Origin: Cryptosporangium aurantiacum
Lineage (GTDB): Bacteria; Actinomycetota; Actinomycetes; Mycobacteriales; Cryptosporangiaceae
Length of the DNA stretch: 64,000 nucleotides
NCBI RefSeq assembly: GCF_900143005.1
Contig: NZ_FRCS01000023.1
Location: 1 to 64,000 of the forward strand
Reading direction: 5' to 3'
Under the pieces are notes generated by a model. The model was not told where the DNA came from. It searched no databases and saw only the letters and a program-made list of their open reading frames with translations. Of the stretch, positions 25,075 through 33,036 are shown one piece after another (position 1 is the first letter of the stretch; each line of letters starts with the position of its first letter). Made by a program: the position numbers and the translations under genes.

Positions 25075-26310
25075 ATGACCCTCGGTGTCCACTCGGAGGT
25101 CGGCCGGCTGCGCAAGGTGCTGGTGTGCGCGCCCGGCTTGGCCCATCGTCGGCTCACCCCGTCCAATGCCGACGACCTGCTGTTCGACGACGTGATGTGG
25201 GTCGAGAACGCGCAACGGGACCACGCGGACTTCGTCAACAAGCTGCGCGGGCGAGGCGTCGAGGTGGTCGAGCTCCACGAGTTGCTCGCCGAGACGATGG
25301 CCATCCCCGACGCGAAGACCTGGCTGCTCGACCGCAAGATCATCGCGAACGAGGTCGGGATCGGGCTGCTGAGCGACACCAGGGCGTTCCTGGAGGAGCT
25401 CAAGCCGCGCGACCTGGCGGACTTCCTGATCGGCGGGCTGGCCACGTCCGACCTGCCGACCGATTTCCGTTCCGGCTACGTTGCGCTCGCGCGGGAGGCG
25501 ACCGGGGTCCGCGAGTACCTCATGCCACCGCTACCCAACACGCTCTATACGCGTGACACGACCTGCTGGCTCTACGGCGGCGTGACGCTGAACCCGCTGT
25601 ACTGGCCCGCCCGCCACGACGAGACGCTGCTGATGAAGGCCGTCTACCAGTTCCATCCCGACTTCGTCGGTTCGCCGGTCTGGTGGGGCGACCCCGAGCA
25701 GGACTGGGGACTGTCGACGTTCGAGGGCGGCGACGTCATGCCGATCGGCAACGGCGCCGTGCTGGTCGGGATGAGCGAGCGCACCTCGCGGCAGGCCATC
25801 ACCCAGGTGGCCGCCGCACTGTTCGCCGCCGAGGCCGCCGAACGCGTCGTCGTCGCCGGCATGCCGAAGCTGCGCGCGGCAATGCACCTCGACACGATCT
25901 TCACGTTCGCCGACCGGGACATCGTCACGCTCTACCCGACGATCGTGGACGGCATCCACACGTTCACGCTGCTCCCCAGCGACCGGGAGCCCGGCGTCGA
26001 GGTGGTCGACGAGGGCGACCGGGCCTTTGTCGACGTGGTCGCGGAGTCGCTGGGGCTGAAGGAGCTGCGGGTCATCGAGACCGGCGGCGACGTGTACGCC
26101 TCCGAGCGGCAGCAGTGGGACAGCGGCAACAACGCCGTCGCCGTCGAGCCCGGCGTCGTCTTCACCTACGACCGCAACACGCAGACGAACACCCTGCTCC
26201 GCCGGGCAGGCGTCGAGGTCATCACGATCGTGGGCGCCGAACTCGGGCGCGGCCGGGGCGGCGGTCACTGCATGACCTGCCCGCTCATCCGCGACGCGGT
26301 GGACTTCTGA
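25075..26310 (+). CDS. arcA: Arginine deiminase
   Basis: A 411-residue enzyme converting arginine to citrulline and ammonia. The substrate and catalytic motifs are complete: [22 protein letters not shown], the FEGGDVM core with catalytic Asp, MHLDTIFTF and the nucleophile Cys in [11 protein letters not shown] near residue 398. AGGAGG precedes ATG 25075. It follows arcD by 19 bp. Ornithine carbamoyltransferase and carbamate kinase, needed to gain ATP from citrulline, are not adjacent. The pair may therefore serve acid resistance through ammonia, or the other enzymes may be encoded elsewhere. Confidence 0.96.
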   Translation: MTLGVHSEVGRLRKVLVCAPGLAHRRLTPSNADDLLFDDVMWVENAQRDHADFVNKLRGRGVEVVELHELLAETMAIPDAKTWLLDRKIIANEVGIGLLSDTRAFLEELKPRDLADFLIGGLATSDLPTDFRSGYVALAREATGVREYLMPPLPNTLYTRDTTCWLYGGVTLNPLYWPARHDETLLMKAVYQFHPDFVGSPVWWGDPEQDWGLSTFEGGDVMPIGNGAVLVGMSERTSRQAITQVAAALFAAEAAERVVVAGMPKLRAAMHLDTIFTFADRDIVTLYPTIVDGIHTFTLLPSDREPGVEVVDEGDRAFVDVVAESLGLKELRVIETGGDVYASERQQWDSGNNAVAVEPGVVFTYDRNTQTNTLLRRAGVEVITIVGAELGRGRGGGHCMTCPLIRDAVDF

Positions 26311-26312
26311 CG

Positions 26313-26969
26313 GTGTCCTTCGACCATGAGGCGTTGGTGCTGTTCCTCGCACTGTTCGCGCTCTACAGCCCGGTCGCAGCGCTCTCGTCGTACCTGCCGA
26401 TCGTCCGCCCGTACACGCACTCCCAACAGCTGCGCCTGGCCGTCGGGCTGGTCGTCAACGTCGTGGTGTTCGTCCTGCTCGCGATCTGGGTCGGCGAACC
26501 GCTGCTGGAGCTCCTCGGCATCAGCACCGCCGCTCTCACCGCGACCGGCGGTATCGCCCTGATCTTCGCGGCGGTCCCGCTCATGCGCGGCACCGGCGGA
26601 GTCGCACCACCGCCCTCCGACGACGCCGACGCCGAGCCCGCGTCGGAGGCGGCTGCGGCACGGTCCGTGCTGTTCACGCCGATCACGTTCCCGCTGACCG
26701 TCGGCGGTACCACGTTCGCGTTCGGCGTCGCGGCGTCCGCGGACGTGGGCGGCGTCACCGGCAGGCTGTGGCTCTCGGTGGCCGCGCTGGCCTATGCGGT
26801 GGTCACCGGCGTGACCCTGTACCTGTCGGGCCACGTCGAGCGGCGGATCTCGTCCGCGGCGGCCGCGATTCTCGATCGGGTCGCCGGCATCCTGCTCACG
26901 AGCATCGCGGTCGTCCTGCTCACGAACGGCTTCACCGACCTCGTCGTGGCCAGGCTGGACCGCGGCTGA
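26313..26969 (+). CDS. MarC-family membrane protein
   Basis: A 218-residue protein with six hydrophobic helices and the MarC pattern (LFLALFALYSPVAALSSYLPIVRPYTHSQQ, then LLELLGISTAALTATGGIALIFAAVPLMRG). The second half repeats the plan (LFTPITFPLTVGGTTFAFG). MarC proteins have no settled function. GTG 26313 lies two bases after the arcA stop, so it is translated from the same message. It ends the DUF1269-arcD-arcA run. Confidence 0.8.
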   Translation: MSFDHEALVLFLALFALYSPVAALSSYLPIVRPYTHSQQLRLAVGLVVNVVVFVLLAIWVGEPLLELLGISTAALTATGGIALIFAAVPLMRGTGGVAPPPSDDADAEPASEAAAARSVLFTPITFPLTVGGTTFAFGVAASADVGGVTGRLWLSVAALAYAVVTGVTLYLSGHVERRISSAAAAILDRVAGILLTSIAVVLLTNGFTDLVVARLDRG

Positions 26970-27085
26970 GCCGTGCGGAGCTGTGCGCTCGGGCTAAAGG
27001 GGTGTGCGTCGATCAGTAATGACGGCATCGTCCTGACCCCAGAGCCTTGGTGGGGTAATACCCGCTATTGAGGAGGCAACTATCG

Positions 27086-27322
27086 ATGCGCACGGTTACC
27101 TCACGAAGGATGGTCGCCGCACTGCTCGGGCTCCTTGCTGCCCTGGCCGTGGCGGCTAGCCCGGCGGCCGCGTCGCAGTCGCACAACAAGGACTGGTCCG
27201 TCACGCAGGACCGGGACCTCTCGGTCCCGGTGGACAGGGACCTGTCAGTCCCGCTGGACAGGGACCTGTCGGTCGGGGGTTCCGCGGAGGCCTACAGCAC
27301 GTTGGGCACCCGCGTCACCTGA
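27086..27322 (+). CDS. Small secreted protein with DRDLSVP repeats
   Basis: A 78-residue precursor. AGGAGG lies 9 bases before ATG 27086. A clear signal peptide (RR then MVAALLGLLAALAVAASPAAA) ends near residue 35. The mature part of about 43 residues holds three consecutive DRDLSVP-like units (DRDLSVPV, DRDLSVPL, DRDLSVGG) after KDWSVTQ. It has no Cys. I recognise no family. A TAATAC element at 27056-27061 with CTGACC 17 bases upstream could be its promoter, and a 16-bp terminator follows. It may be a wall-associated or assembled peptide; function unknown. Confidence 0.75.
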   Translation: MRTVTSRRMVAALLGLLAALAVAASPAAASQSHNKDWSVTQDRDLSVPVDRDLSVPLDRDLSVGGSAEAYSTLGTRVT

Positions 27323-27334
27323 CGCCGTAAAGCA

Positions 27335-27375
27335 GGGCGGCGGGCTGCGAACATGGGGATCGCAGCCCGCCGCCC
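27335..27375. terminator. Very strong bidirectional hairpin terminator
   Basis: GGGCGGCGGGCTGCGA and TCGCAGCCCGCCGCCC form a perfect 16-bp stem around a 9-base loop. It lies between the secreted-peptide gene and the convergent unknown gene, with its arms within 15 bases of both stops. Confidence 0.92.
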
Positions 27376-27379
27376 GACT

Positions 27380-28198
27380 CTATTCGGGCTGGTCGCACAG
27401 TTGAGCCGGGCTGATCATGCGGTAGGCGTCGGCCGCGAGCGGTGAATGGTCCGCAGCGAGTCCGGCGGCCCGCTCCCGCGCCACCGCGTCCGCGGCGACC
27501 GGGACGTACGGAACCTCGACGCCGTCCGTGCTCAGGGTTCGGACCAGCAGATCGTCCAGCAATTCCCGCACCACGGCGGCGGGGATCGCCACCGGCTCCG
27601 TGGGGCGTTCCACCGACGCCAGGTACAGCACGTAGTCGACGTCGGGCAGCGCCTCGGCCTGGCCTTCCGCCCACGTCGACAGACGAACCGCCCGGCCGGT
27701 CGCGTTCTCCATCAGCAGCGTCACGGACGGCAGCCACGCCACACCGTCGAACTCGGCGCGCAGCTCAGGCAGGTTCCGCTGCCAGCGCCACCACCGTAGG
27801 CACGGCTCGGTCTCGATCGTGGCGTACTCGGCTCCCGCCTCCTCCGCGACGTCCCAGCCCTCGGCGTTGGCCGCCAACCACACCTTCATCAGATCGTCCG
27901 CGTCGACCGCGTCGTCTGCACACAACACGTCGGCCCGGAGGGCCTCGGCCAGGTGGAACACCTCGCCGACCGCCTCCAGACCGTAAAAGCTCGGCCGAGC
28001 CAGGTTCAGCCGCACGTGCAGGCCCGCGGCCACCGGATCGAGCGTGAAGGCCACGCCGGTGGCCTCGTTCGCGTAGCGCAGCTGGCGCAGCGCCCGACGG
28101 AACACCGATCGGCGGACGGTCCAGCACGGGCGGCCGGCCGCCGCGCGCGCCACCTCGTCGGCGGAGACCTGAGTCCGCATCAACACATCCAGCGCCAC
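27380..28198 (-). CDS. Unknown 272-residue protein in spike/PAAR cassette
   Basis: GTG 28198 has GGGGAA 5 bases upstream. The protein is soluble and acidic, Trp-rich around residues 130-150 (CLRWWRWQRNLPELRAEFDG), with no signal peptide or TM. The N-terminal third has RPCWTVRRSVFRRALRQLRYANEATG. I recognise no family. It is the last gene of a three-gene unit with gpV-like and PAAR proteins, with equal 16-base gaps, so a cargo, adaptor or immunity-like role is plausible, but this is inference from position only. Confidence 0.75.
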   Translation of the reverse strand: MALDVLMRTQVSADEVARAAAGRPCWTVRRSVFRRALRQLRYANEATGVAFTLDPVAAGLHVRLNLARPSFYGLEAVGEVFHLAEALRADVLCADDAVDADDLMKVWLAANAEGWDVAEEAGAEYATIETEPCLRWWRWQRNLPELRAEFDGVAWLPSVTLLMENATGRAVRLSTWAEGQAEALPDVDYVLYLASVERPTEPVAIPAAVVRELLDDLLVRTLSTDGVEVPYVPVAADAVARERAAGLAADHSPLAADAYRMISPAQLCDQPE

Positions 28199-28214
28199 GC
28201 CATTCCCCGGTGTT

Positions 28215-28607
28215 CTACCCCGCGAGCACGTTGCCCGTCGCGGTGATCGAGCTGGTCACCGCATCTACTGGGTCGTTGCACGTCCGCACCGAATCACCGT
28301 TCCGCGCGAGCGGCTTGCCGTTGACGAGCACGGTCGCGGACCCCGCCGTGACCGTACCCCGGTTGGTCGGCGGAATCTGGAACGGCCCGCCCTGGGGGAT
28401 GTGCGGCGGCGAGTTCACCGCCGTTGACCCGACGACGGCGGCCTGCTTCCCGTTGATCAGGACGTCGTTCGACAGCGCACCGGCAAGAGTGCCGGCGAAC
28501 GGATGCGGGCTGGGTGTGGGCACCGGCCCGGCGGGGGTCGGCACCATCACGACATGGATGTCCGTACCGACGACTCGGTCGCCCTGTTTCGCCGCGGGCT
28601 CGGCCAT
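28215..28607 (-). CDS. PAAR-like spike-tip protein
   Basis: A 130-residue protein from ATG 28607, with GGAG 6 bases upstream. The pattern fits PAAR/DUF4150 tips: MAEPAAKQGDRVVGTDIH at the start, alternating short strands with SNDVLINGKQAAVVGSTAVN, candidate zinc ligands H in TDIH, SPHPF and PPHIPQ, and a Cys in ARNGDSVRTC. It ends ATGNVLAG with no attached toxin domain. PAAR proteins sharpen the spike of type VI or phage-like injection machines and carry effectors. Here it follows the gpV-like gene. Confidence 0.85.
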   Translation of the reverse strand: MAEPAAKQGDRVVGTDIHVVMVPTPAGPVPTPSPHPFAGTLAGALSNDVLINGKQAAVVGSTAVNSPPHIPQGGPFQIPPTNRGTVTAGSATVLVNGKPLARNGDSVRTCNDPVDAVTSSITATGNVLAG

Positions 28608-28623
28608 CAGGATCTCCGGCCCC

Positions 28624-29307
28624 TCAGTTGAGTTTGATGATCTGGCCGTTGACCTCGACGACACCCTTGCTGTTGAGAGCGATGCCATGGTCTGCACGCA
28701 AGTTCAGCTGCAGCCCCGAGAGCGTGATCTCCTGACCGCGGATGTCGACGACGGTGTCGGCGGACAGCGTCAGCTTCCGAGCGTCCAGGGTCACGCTGCC
28801 GTCCGGCGCGATGGACAGCGTCGTACGTGCCGGCCCCTTGCCGACGTCCACCTCGACGGCCGGGTCGCCGCCCCGGAGCGAGACCTTCACGTCGTCTCCG
28901 AGCGTAAGGGTCACCTCCTGGTCGGTGCCGGAGATGGCCACTTGTGCCGCGTTCGCGTCGTCGGCGCCCGGCGGAAGACGGAGCACCGCGGTACCAGCGG
29001 ACGCCGGTGGGGGCCGGTTCTCGCCGCTGTAGAGCCTGCCGGTGATCACCGGCTCGTCGGGGCTCGATCCGATGTACTCCACGAGCACCGTCTCGCCGAT
29101 TGCCGGAGCGGCGACGTAACCGAGCGTTCCGGTCGCGATCGGCACGTCCTTCAACACGACTTGGGAGTTGCGGAGCGCCACCGTGCAGGCGTAGTTGCCG
29201 TTGGCCAACGCTTGTTGATCCTGGACGATCCCGACCGCGGAGCGCCGCACCCCGGCGAGCTGCTGCGCGACAATTCGTTGGATCGTCTCGAAAAGACCGG
29301 ACGTCAT
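28624..29307 (-). CDS. Phage baseplate protein V / VgrG-like spike protein
   Basis: A 227-residue protein from ATG 29307 (GAGGAG upstream). Residues about 20-95 look like the gp5/gpV OB-fold (RRSAVGIVQDQQALANGNYACTVAL, then VAAPAIGETVLVEYIGSSPDEPVITGRL). Residues about 110-227 are short beta repeats with DGSVTLDARKLTLSAD and NSKGVVEVNGQIIKL, as in a triple-stranded beta-helix spike. It heads a three-gene unit with the PAAR protein. No sheath, tube or baseplate-wedge genes are nearby. Confidence 0.88.
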   Translation of the reverse strand: MTSGLFETIQRIVAQQLAGVRRSAVGIVQDQQALANGNYACTVALRNSQVVLKDVPIATGTLGYVAAPAIGETVLVEYIGSSPDEPVITGRLYSGENRPPPASAGTAVLRLPPGADDANAAQVAISGTDQEVTLTLGDDVKVSLRGGDPAVEVDVGKGPARTTLSIAPDGSVTLDARKLTLSADTVVDIRGQEITLSGLQLNLRADHGIALNSKGVVEVNGQIIKLN

Positions 29308-29467
29308 CGGGCGGCTCCTCGGAGGAGTGGGTCGTCAGCGACACCTTGCCGATATCCGCCGTCCAGTGTAGAGGACGAGCTGGCCGCGGTTCGGGGGTCA
29401 AGTGGACGTCCTCGACTCCGTAGCATGCCCACCAGGAACCAGCGAAGCCCGCGGAGGCGCAGTGAAG

Positions 29468-31225
29468 ATGCGCGCTGTCCTGCCGGTGCCCGGGCACACC
29501 GGTCGCGTCGGGCTGGCCGGGTTCGGTGTCGGACTGCTGACGGTGGTCTGCGGTGCCCCGTACTGGGCCCACCACCTGCCCGCCGCGGTGCTGTCCGTTG
29601 TCGCCGCCGCCGCGCTCGCCGCGGCCGCAGGACTGCTCGCGGGCAGCGAGGACGCCCGCCGCCGGAGCGGCCAGTTGCTCCTGCTCGGGTCCGTGTTCAG
29701 CGCGCTGGCCTGGGCCTCGATCTGGGACACCGGGCTCTGGCCGGTGATCGCGATCTTCAGCGAGGGCGCGTTTTTTGTCGTGTCCGGCGCCGCCGTGCTG
29801 GCCTATCCGATCGGCCGGCTGGAACGAGCCGGTCGCTACTGGGTGTACGCCGCGATCGAGGTGCTGATCGTCCAGGAGTTCCTCGTCGAGTTCGTGTCGC
29901 ACCCGGAGTGGAACGGCCAGTCCGCCGACGTCGTCTGGCCGACCGTGGCACCGAACCAGTGGCTGTTCGACCGCCTGATCGACGTGAACATCGCCCTGCA
30001 GGTCGGGTTGGCGGCCTGGTACCTGGTGTTGCTGGTCCGCCGCGCCCAGCAGTTGTCGCCGACCGAGCGTCCGGGCACGATGCCGGTGCTGCTGGCCACC
30101 GCGGTCACCGTCGCCGCGGCGACCGTCACGTTGCGGACCGACGCGTGGACCGACCTCGACGCGCTGATGTCGTTCTACGTCGTGCAGAACACGGTCTCGG
30201 TGGCCGTGCCGCTGGCCGTGCTCTCCGGTGCGCTGCGGGAACGGTGGCGCGAGGTGGAGGCGCCGAACCGGGTGGTGCGGATGACGTCGGCGACCACCTC
30301 GGTGGCGACCGTCCGGAACGCGCTCGCCACCGCACTCCGGGACCCGACGCTCCGGTTGCTGTTCTGGGTGCCCACCGAACAGGCCTACGTCGACCGGAAC
30401 GGGTTCCCGGTGCGTGGGCCCGGTGACCGTCCGGCGGTCGACGGACGGTGGTGGCTCACAGTCCGCACCGACGAACACGCCCCGCTGGCGCTGGTCGAGC
30501 TCGACGGCAGCCTGCGGCTGCGCCCGGTCATGGTGGACGCTGTGCTTCGCGCCGGTAGCCAGGCGCTGCTCACCGCCCAACTGCAGGCCGTGGCCACCGC
30601 GCACCTCGAACAGGTGCTGGCCGCCCAGGCCCGAGTCGAGGAACGGGAGACCGCAGAACGGCAACGGCTGGAGAGCGATCTGCGTGACGGCGCACAGCGT
30701 CAGCTCGAGGCGCTCGCGGAACGGCTGGGCCTGCTGGCAGGCAACGGGCTGCCGGACTCGGCCCGATCGGTGGTCGCGTCGTGCCACGCCGAGGTGCTGG
30801 CCACGATCTCCGACCTGGAAGGGCTCGCCCGAGGGCTGCACCCGACGGTGTTACGCAGCGGCGGCCTCGCGGCCGCCCTGGAAGAGGTGGCGGGCCGGCT
30901 CGGTCTGGCCGTTCAACTCGTGGTGGACGCCGGACGCAAGCCGCCGACCGTCGAGGCGACCGCGTACTTCGCGCTCTGCGAGGGACTGACCAACGTCGCG
31001 AAGTACGCGCCGGACGCGCGGGTGCGCATCGAGATCACCGAGACCGACGGCTGGTTGCACGGCACGGTCGCCGACGACGGACCCGGCGGCGCCAGGATGG
31101 TCCCCGGCGGCGGGCTGGCCGGCATCGACGACCGGATCCGTGCCCTGCACGGCCGGACCGAGGTCGAGAGCGACACCGGCGCCGGAACGCGGCTGCGGGT
31201 CAGCCTGCCCTGCCGAACCGGCTGA
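29468..31225 (+). CDS. Histidine-kinase-like membrane protein lacking the phospho-acceptor His
   Basis: About 585 residues. Around eight to ten TMs occupy residues 10-245, followed by a GAF-like segment (about 265-390) and a coiled helix. The HisKA_3 motif reads RLESDLRDGAQRQLEAL; the usual DLHDG His is Arg (CGT at 30683-30685). The ATPase domain keeps its N-box (FALCEGLTNVAKYA), DDGPGGA and GGGLAGIDDRI. ATG 29468 (GGAGG 10 bases upstream) was chosen; GTG 29462 is equally open. No response regulator follows; the next gene is a sigma factor. It may be a regulatory pseudokinase or a decayed kinase. Confidence 0.88.
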   Translation: MRAVLPVPGHTGRVGLAGFGVGLLTVVCGAPYWAHHLPAAVLSVVAAAALAAAAGLLAGSEDARRRSGQLLLLGSVFSALAWASIWDTGLWPVIAIFSEGAFFVVSGAAVLAYPIGRLERAGRYWVYAAIEVLIVQEFLVEFVSHPEWNGQSADVVWPTVAPNQWLFDRLIDVNIALQVGLAAWYLVLLVRRAQQLSPTERPGTMPVLLATAVTVAAATVTLRTDAWTDLDALMSFYVVQNTVSVAVPLAVLSGALRERWREVEAPNRVVRMTSATTSVATVRNALATALRDPTLRLLFWVPTEQAYVDRNGFPVRGPGDRPAVDGRWWLTVRTDEHAPLALVELDGSLRLRPVMVDAVLRAGSQALLTAQLQAVATAHLEQVLAAQARVEERETAERQRLESDLRDGAQRQLEALAERLGLLAGNGLPDSARSVVASCHAEVLATISDLEGLARGLHPTVLRSGGLAAALEEVAGRLGLAVQLVVDAGRKPPTVEATAYFALCEGLTNVAKYAPDARVRIEITETDGWLHGTVADDGPGGARMVPGGGLAGIDDRIRALHGRTEVESDTGAGTRLRVSLPCRTG

Positions 31226-31327
31226 CCCGCCGGCTACCCGCGCGAGAAATCCGTGGGAGCCGGGCAACCGGGTGCCGCGGCTCATCCTCTTAGGGGAGAG
31301 ACCACGGCGGCAACCGGAGGGAGCGGC

Positions 31328-31852
31328 GTGAGCGACCGGCCGGACGAGGGATATCGCGAGTACGTCGATGCGCGCTTACCGGCGCTGCAACGCTTGGCCT
31401 ACCTGCTCTGTCACGATCGGCACCGCGCCGACGACCTGATCCAGGAAGCGCTGATCAAGCTGTACCTGAGGTGGGATCGGGCGCGCGCTGCCAGCGATCT
31501 GCACGCCTACGCCCGCACCACGCTGGTGCGCACGTTCCTCAGCGAGCGGCGCACGAACTGGGCGCGCCGCGTCGTGCTGGTCGACCGGCTGCCCGACGAG
31601 GCTGCCACCACCGATCCCGATGCCGCCTCCGGCGTCGCCGTCCGTGCGGCGCTGGCGACGTTGCCCCCGCGGCAGCGCGCGGTGATCGTCCTGCGCTACT
31701 ACTCCGACCTCTCCGTCGAGGAGACCGGACAGACGCTGGGCTGCGCGGCCGGGACGGTCAAGAGCCAGACCGCCAAGGGCTTGGCAGCGCTCCGCCGTGC
31801 GCTGCCCGACGTCGAGCCGAACGGTGCCGCCACGACCCGGACGAGGAGCTGA
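31328..31852 (+). CDS. SigE-family ECF RNA polymerase sigma factor
   Basis: A 174-residue sigma factor. Region 2 spans about residues 18-85 (RLAYLLCHDRHRADDLIQEALIKLYLRW). Region 4 spans about 112-162 (LPPRQRAVIVLRYYSDLSVEETGQTLGCAAGTVKSQ). The length and the LPPRQRAV..RYY pattern fit the actinobacterial SigE-like ECF subgroup (TIGR02983 type). GTG 31328 has CGGAGGGAG just upstream. The next gene starts two bases after its stop and encodes a membrane protein placed as an anti-sigma factor usually is. Confidence 0.94.
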   Translation: MSDRPDEGYREYVDARLPALQRLAYLLCHDRHRADDLIQEALIKLYLRWDRARAASDLHAYARTTLVRTFLSERRTNWARRVVLVDRLPDEAATTDPDAASGVAVRAALATLPPRQRAVIVLRYYSDLSVEETGQTLGCAAGTVKSQTAKGLAALRRALPDVEPNGAATTRTRS

Positions 31853-31854
31853 AG

Positions 31855-32889
31855 ATGGACGAGTCCACGACCCGGGCCCTGCTGACCAGGGCGCTGGACG
31901 ATGCACCCCCGCCGGCACCGGTCGACCTGGACCTGGTGGTCCGGGCAGCGCAGGCGCGGCGACGCGACCGCAACCGCTGGCTGGTCGCGGCCGCAGCCGG
32001 GATGGTGCTGGTGGTGACGATGGCGATCACGGTGCTGGCGGTCGGCGGCAACACCGATCGGGCGGCCCCACCGGCGGGCCGCGGCCCGAACGACAACGAC
32101 CTGCCGGCGACGGCGCCGACGCAGTTCGACCCGGCGCGTAGCTCGCTGAAGGTCGACGGTCTGCCGTCCTCGCTGACCGAACGCGGCACCGCGACCCGCA
32201 CCACCGACCTGGTGGTCTACGCCAGTGCAAAGGGCAGCGAGTACGTGCAGGCCCAGGTGGGCGCCAAGGGAACCAAGCTGAAGAAGGGCGGATGGGACTC
32301 CCAGGGCAAGGAGACCGACGGCCCACTCATCGACGGCCACCGGTCGACGTGGCGCAACCTGGGCGATTCCGGCTACATCCTCCGCTGGGAATGGGCACCC
32401 GGCGCGGAGGCGCAGGTCGCCCTGCAAGGCGTGAAGAAGCCGCTGGCCGTCGCCACCCGCGTCGCGTCGTCGCTACAGCTCGATCTGGAGACGCCGACCC
32501 GGCTCCCGTTCACGCTCCGCCCGCCCTCGGGGTACGAGCTCCGGGAGTTCCAGACCACGACCGACCCGACCGACAGCCCGGCTGCCACCGTCGCCTTCGG
32601 CGGCCCCGGACTGACGTTCATCAGCGTCAACGCGAACCTGATCGGCAACGGCATCGGCGAGCCGAACACGATCTACCAGGACCGGGAGGCACGGGTCACC
32701 ACGCAGGACGGCTATCTGACCGTGGTCATGGCCGCCTCGGATCTCAAGGTGACCGGAACCTGTAACTACCGGTCGAACAGCATGCTCACCGCTGCGGAGT
32801 TCAAGGCGCTGTGCCTGGCCACTACGGCGAGCGCCCAGCGGGTCGCGGACCTGGAGACGCCCGGCGAGTGGCCGGTGTACGCGCCGTAG
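31855..32889 (+). CDS. Single-pass membrane protein, putative anti-sigma partner
   Basis: A 344-residue protein with a short cytoplasmic N-terminus (about 1-42, STTRALLTRALDDAPPP), one TM (about 43-66, WLVAAAAGMVLVVTMAITVLAV) and a large extracytoplasmic domain with two Cys in TGTCNYRSN and FKALCLA. It starts 2 bp after the sigma gene. The N-terminus lacks a zinc anti-sigma HxxxCxxC motif, so the anti-sigma role is inferred from position. Similar paired proteins occur after SigE-type sigma genes in actinomycetes. Confidence 0.82.
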   Translation: MDESTTRALLTRALDDAPPPAPVDLDLVVRAAQARRRDRNRWLVAAAAGMVLVVTMAITVLAVGGNTDRAAPPAGRGPNDNDLPATAPTQFDPARSSLKVDGLPSSLTERGTATRTTDLVVYASAKGSEYVQAQVGAKGTKLKKGGWDSQGKETDGPLIDGHRSTWRNLGDSGYILRWEWAPGAEAQVALQGVKKPLAVATRVASSLQLDLETPTRLPFTLRPPSGYELREFQTTTDPTDSPAATVAFGGPGLTFISVNANLIGNGIGEPNTIYQDREARVTTQDGYLTVVMAASDLKVTGTCNYRSNSMLTAAEFKALCLATTASAQRVADLETPGEWPVYAP

Positions 32890-33036
32890 GTCCCCCGCGT
32901 GGCCCGCTCGCCAGCCTGGAGGGCTGGCGGGCGGCGCCGCGATTACCGGAGCGGCGGCAATGCGGAGCTCGGCGTCCCGGGGCGGGTGCACGCTCGACGT
33001 CGTGGCCGAGCCGCCCGGCCGGTAGAGGAGCGCCCC

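Noticed and set aside
24141-25445. Long minus-strand frame opposite arcD and arcA
   Set aside because: It is antisense to two well-recognised genes, with His/Gln/Asp-rich low-complexity translation.
27086-27322. DRDLSVP peptide as a RiPP precursor
   Set aside because: It has a Sec-type signal peptide, no Cys-rich core and no maturation enzyme gene nearby.
28210-30426. 738-codon open frame on the plus strand
   Set aside because: It crosses antisense over the PAAR and gpV-like genes and then the kinase-like gene in a wrong frame; the composition is typical of a high-GC shadow frame.
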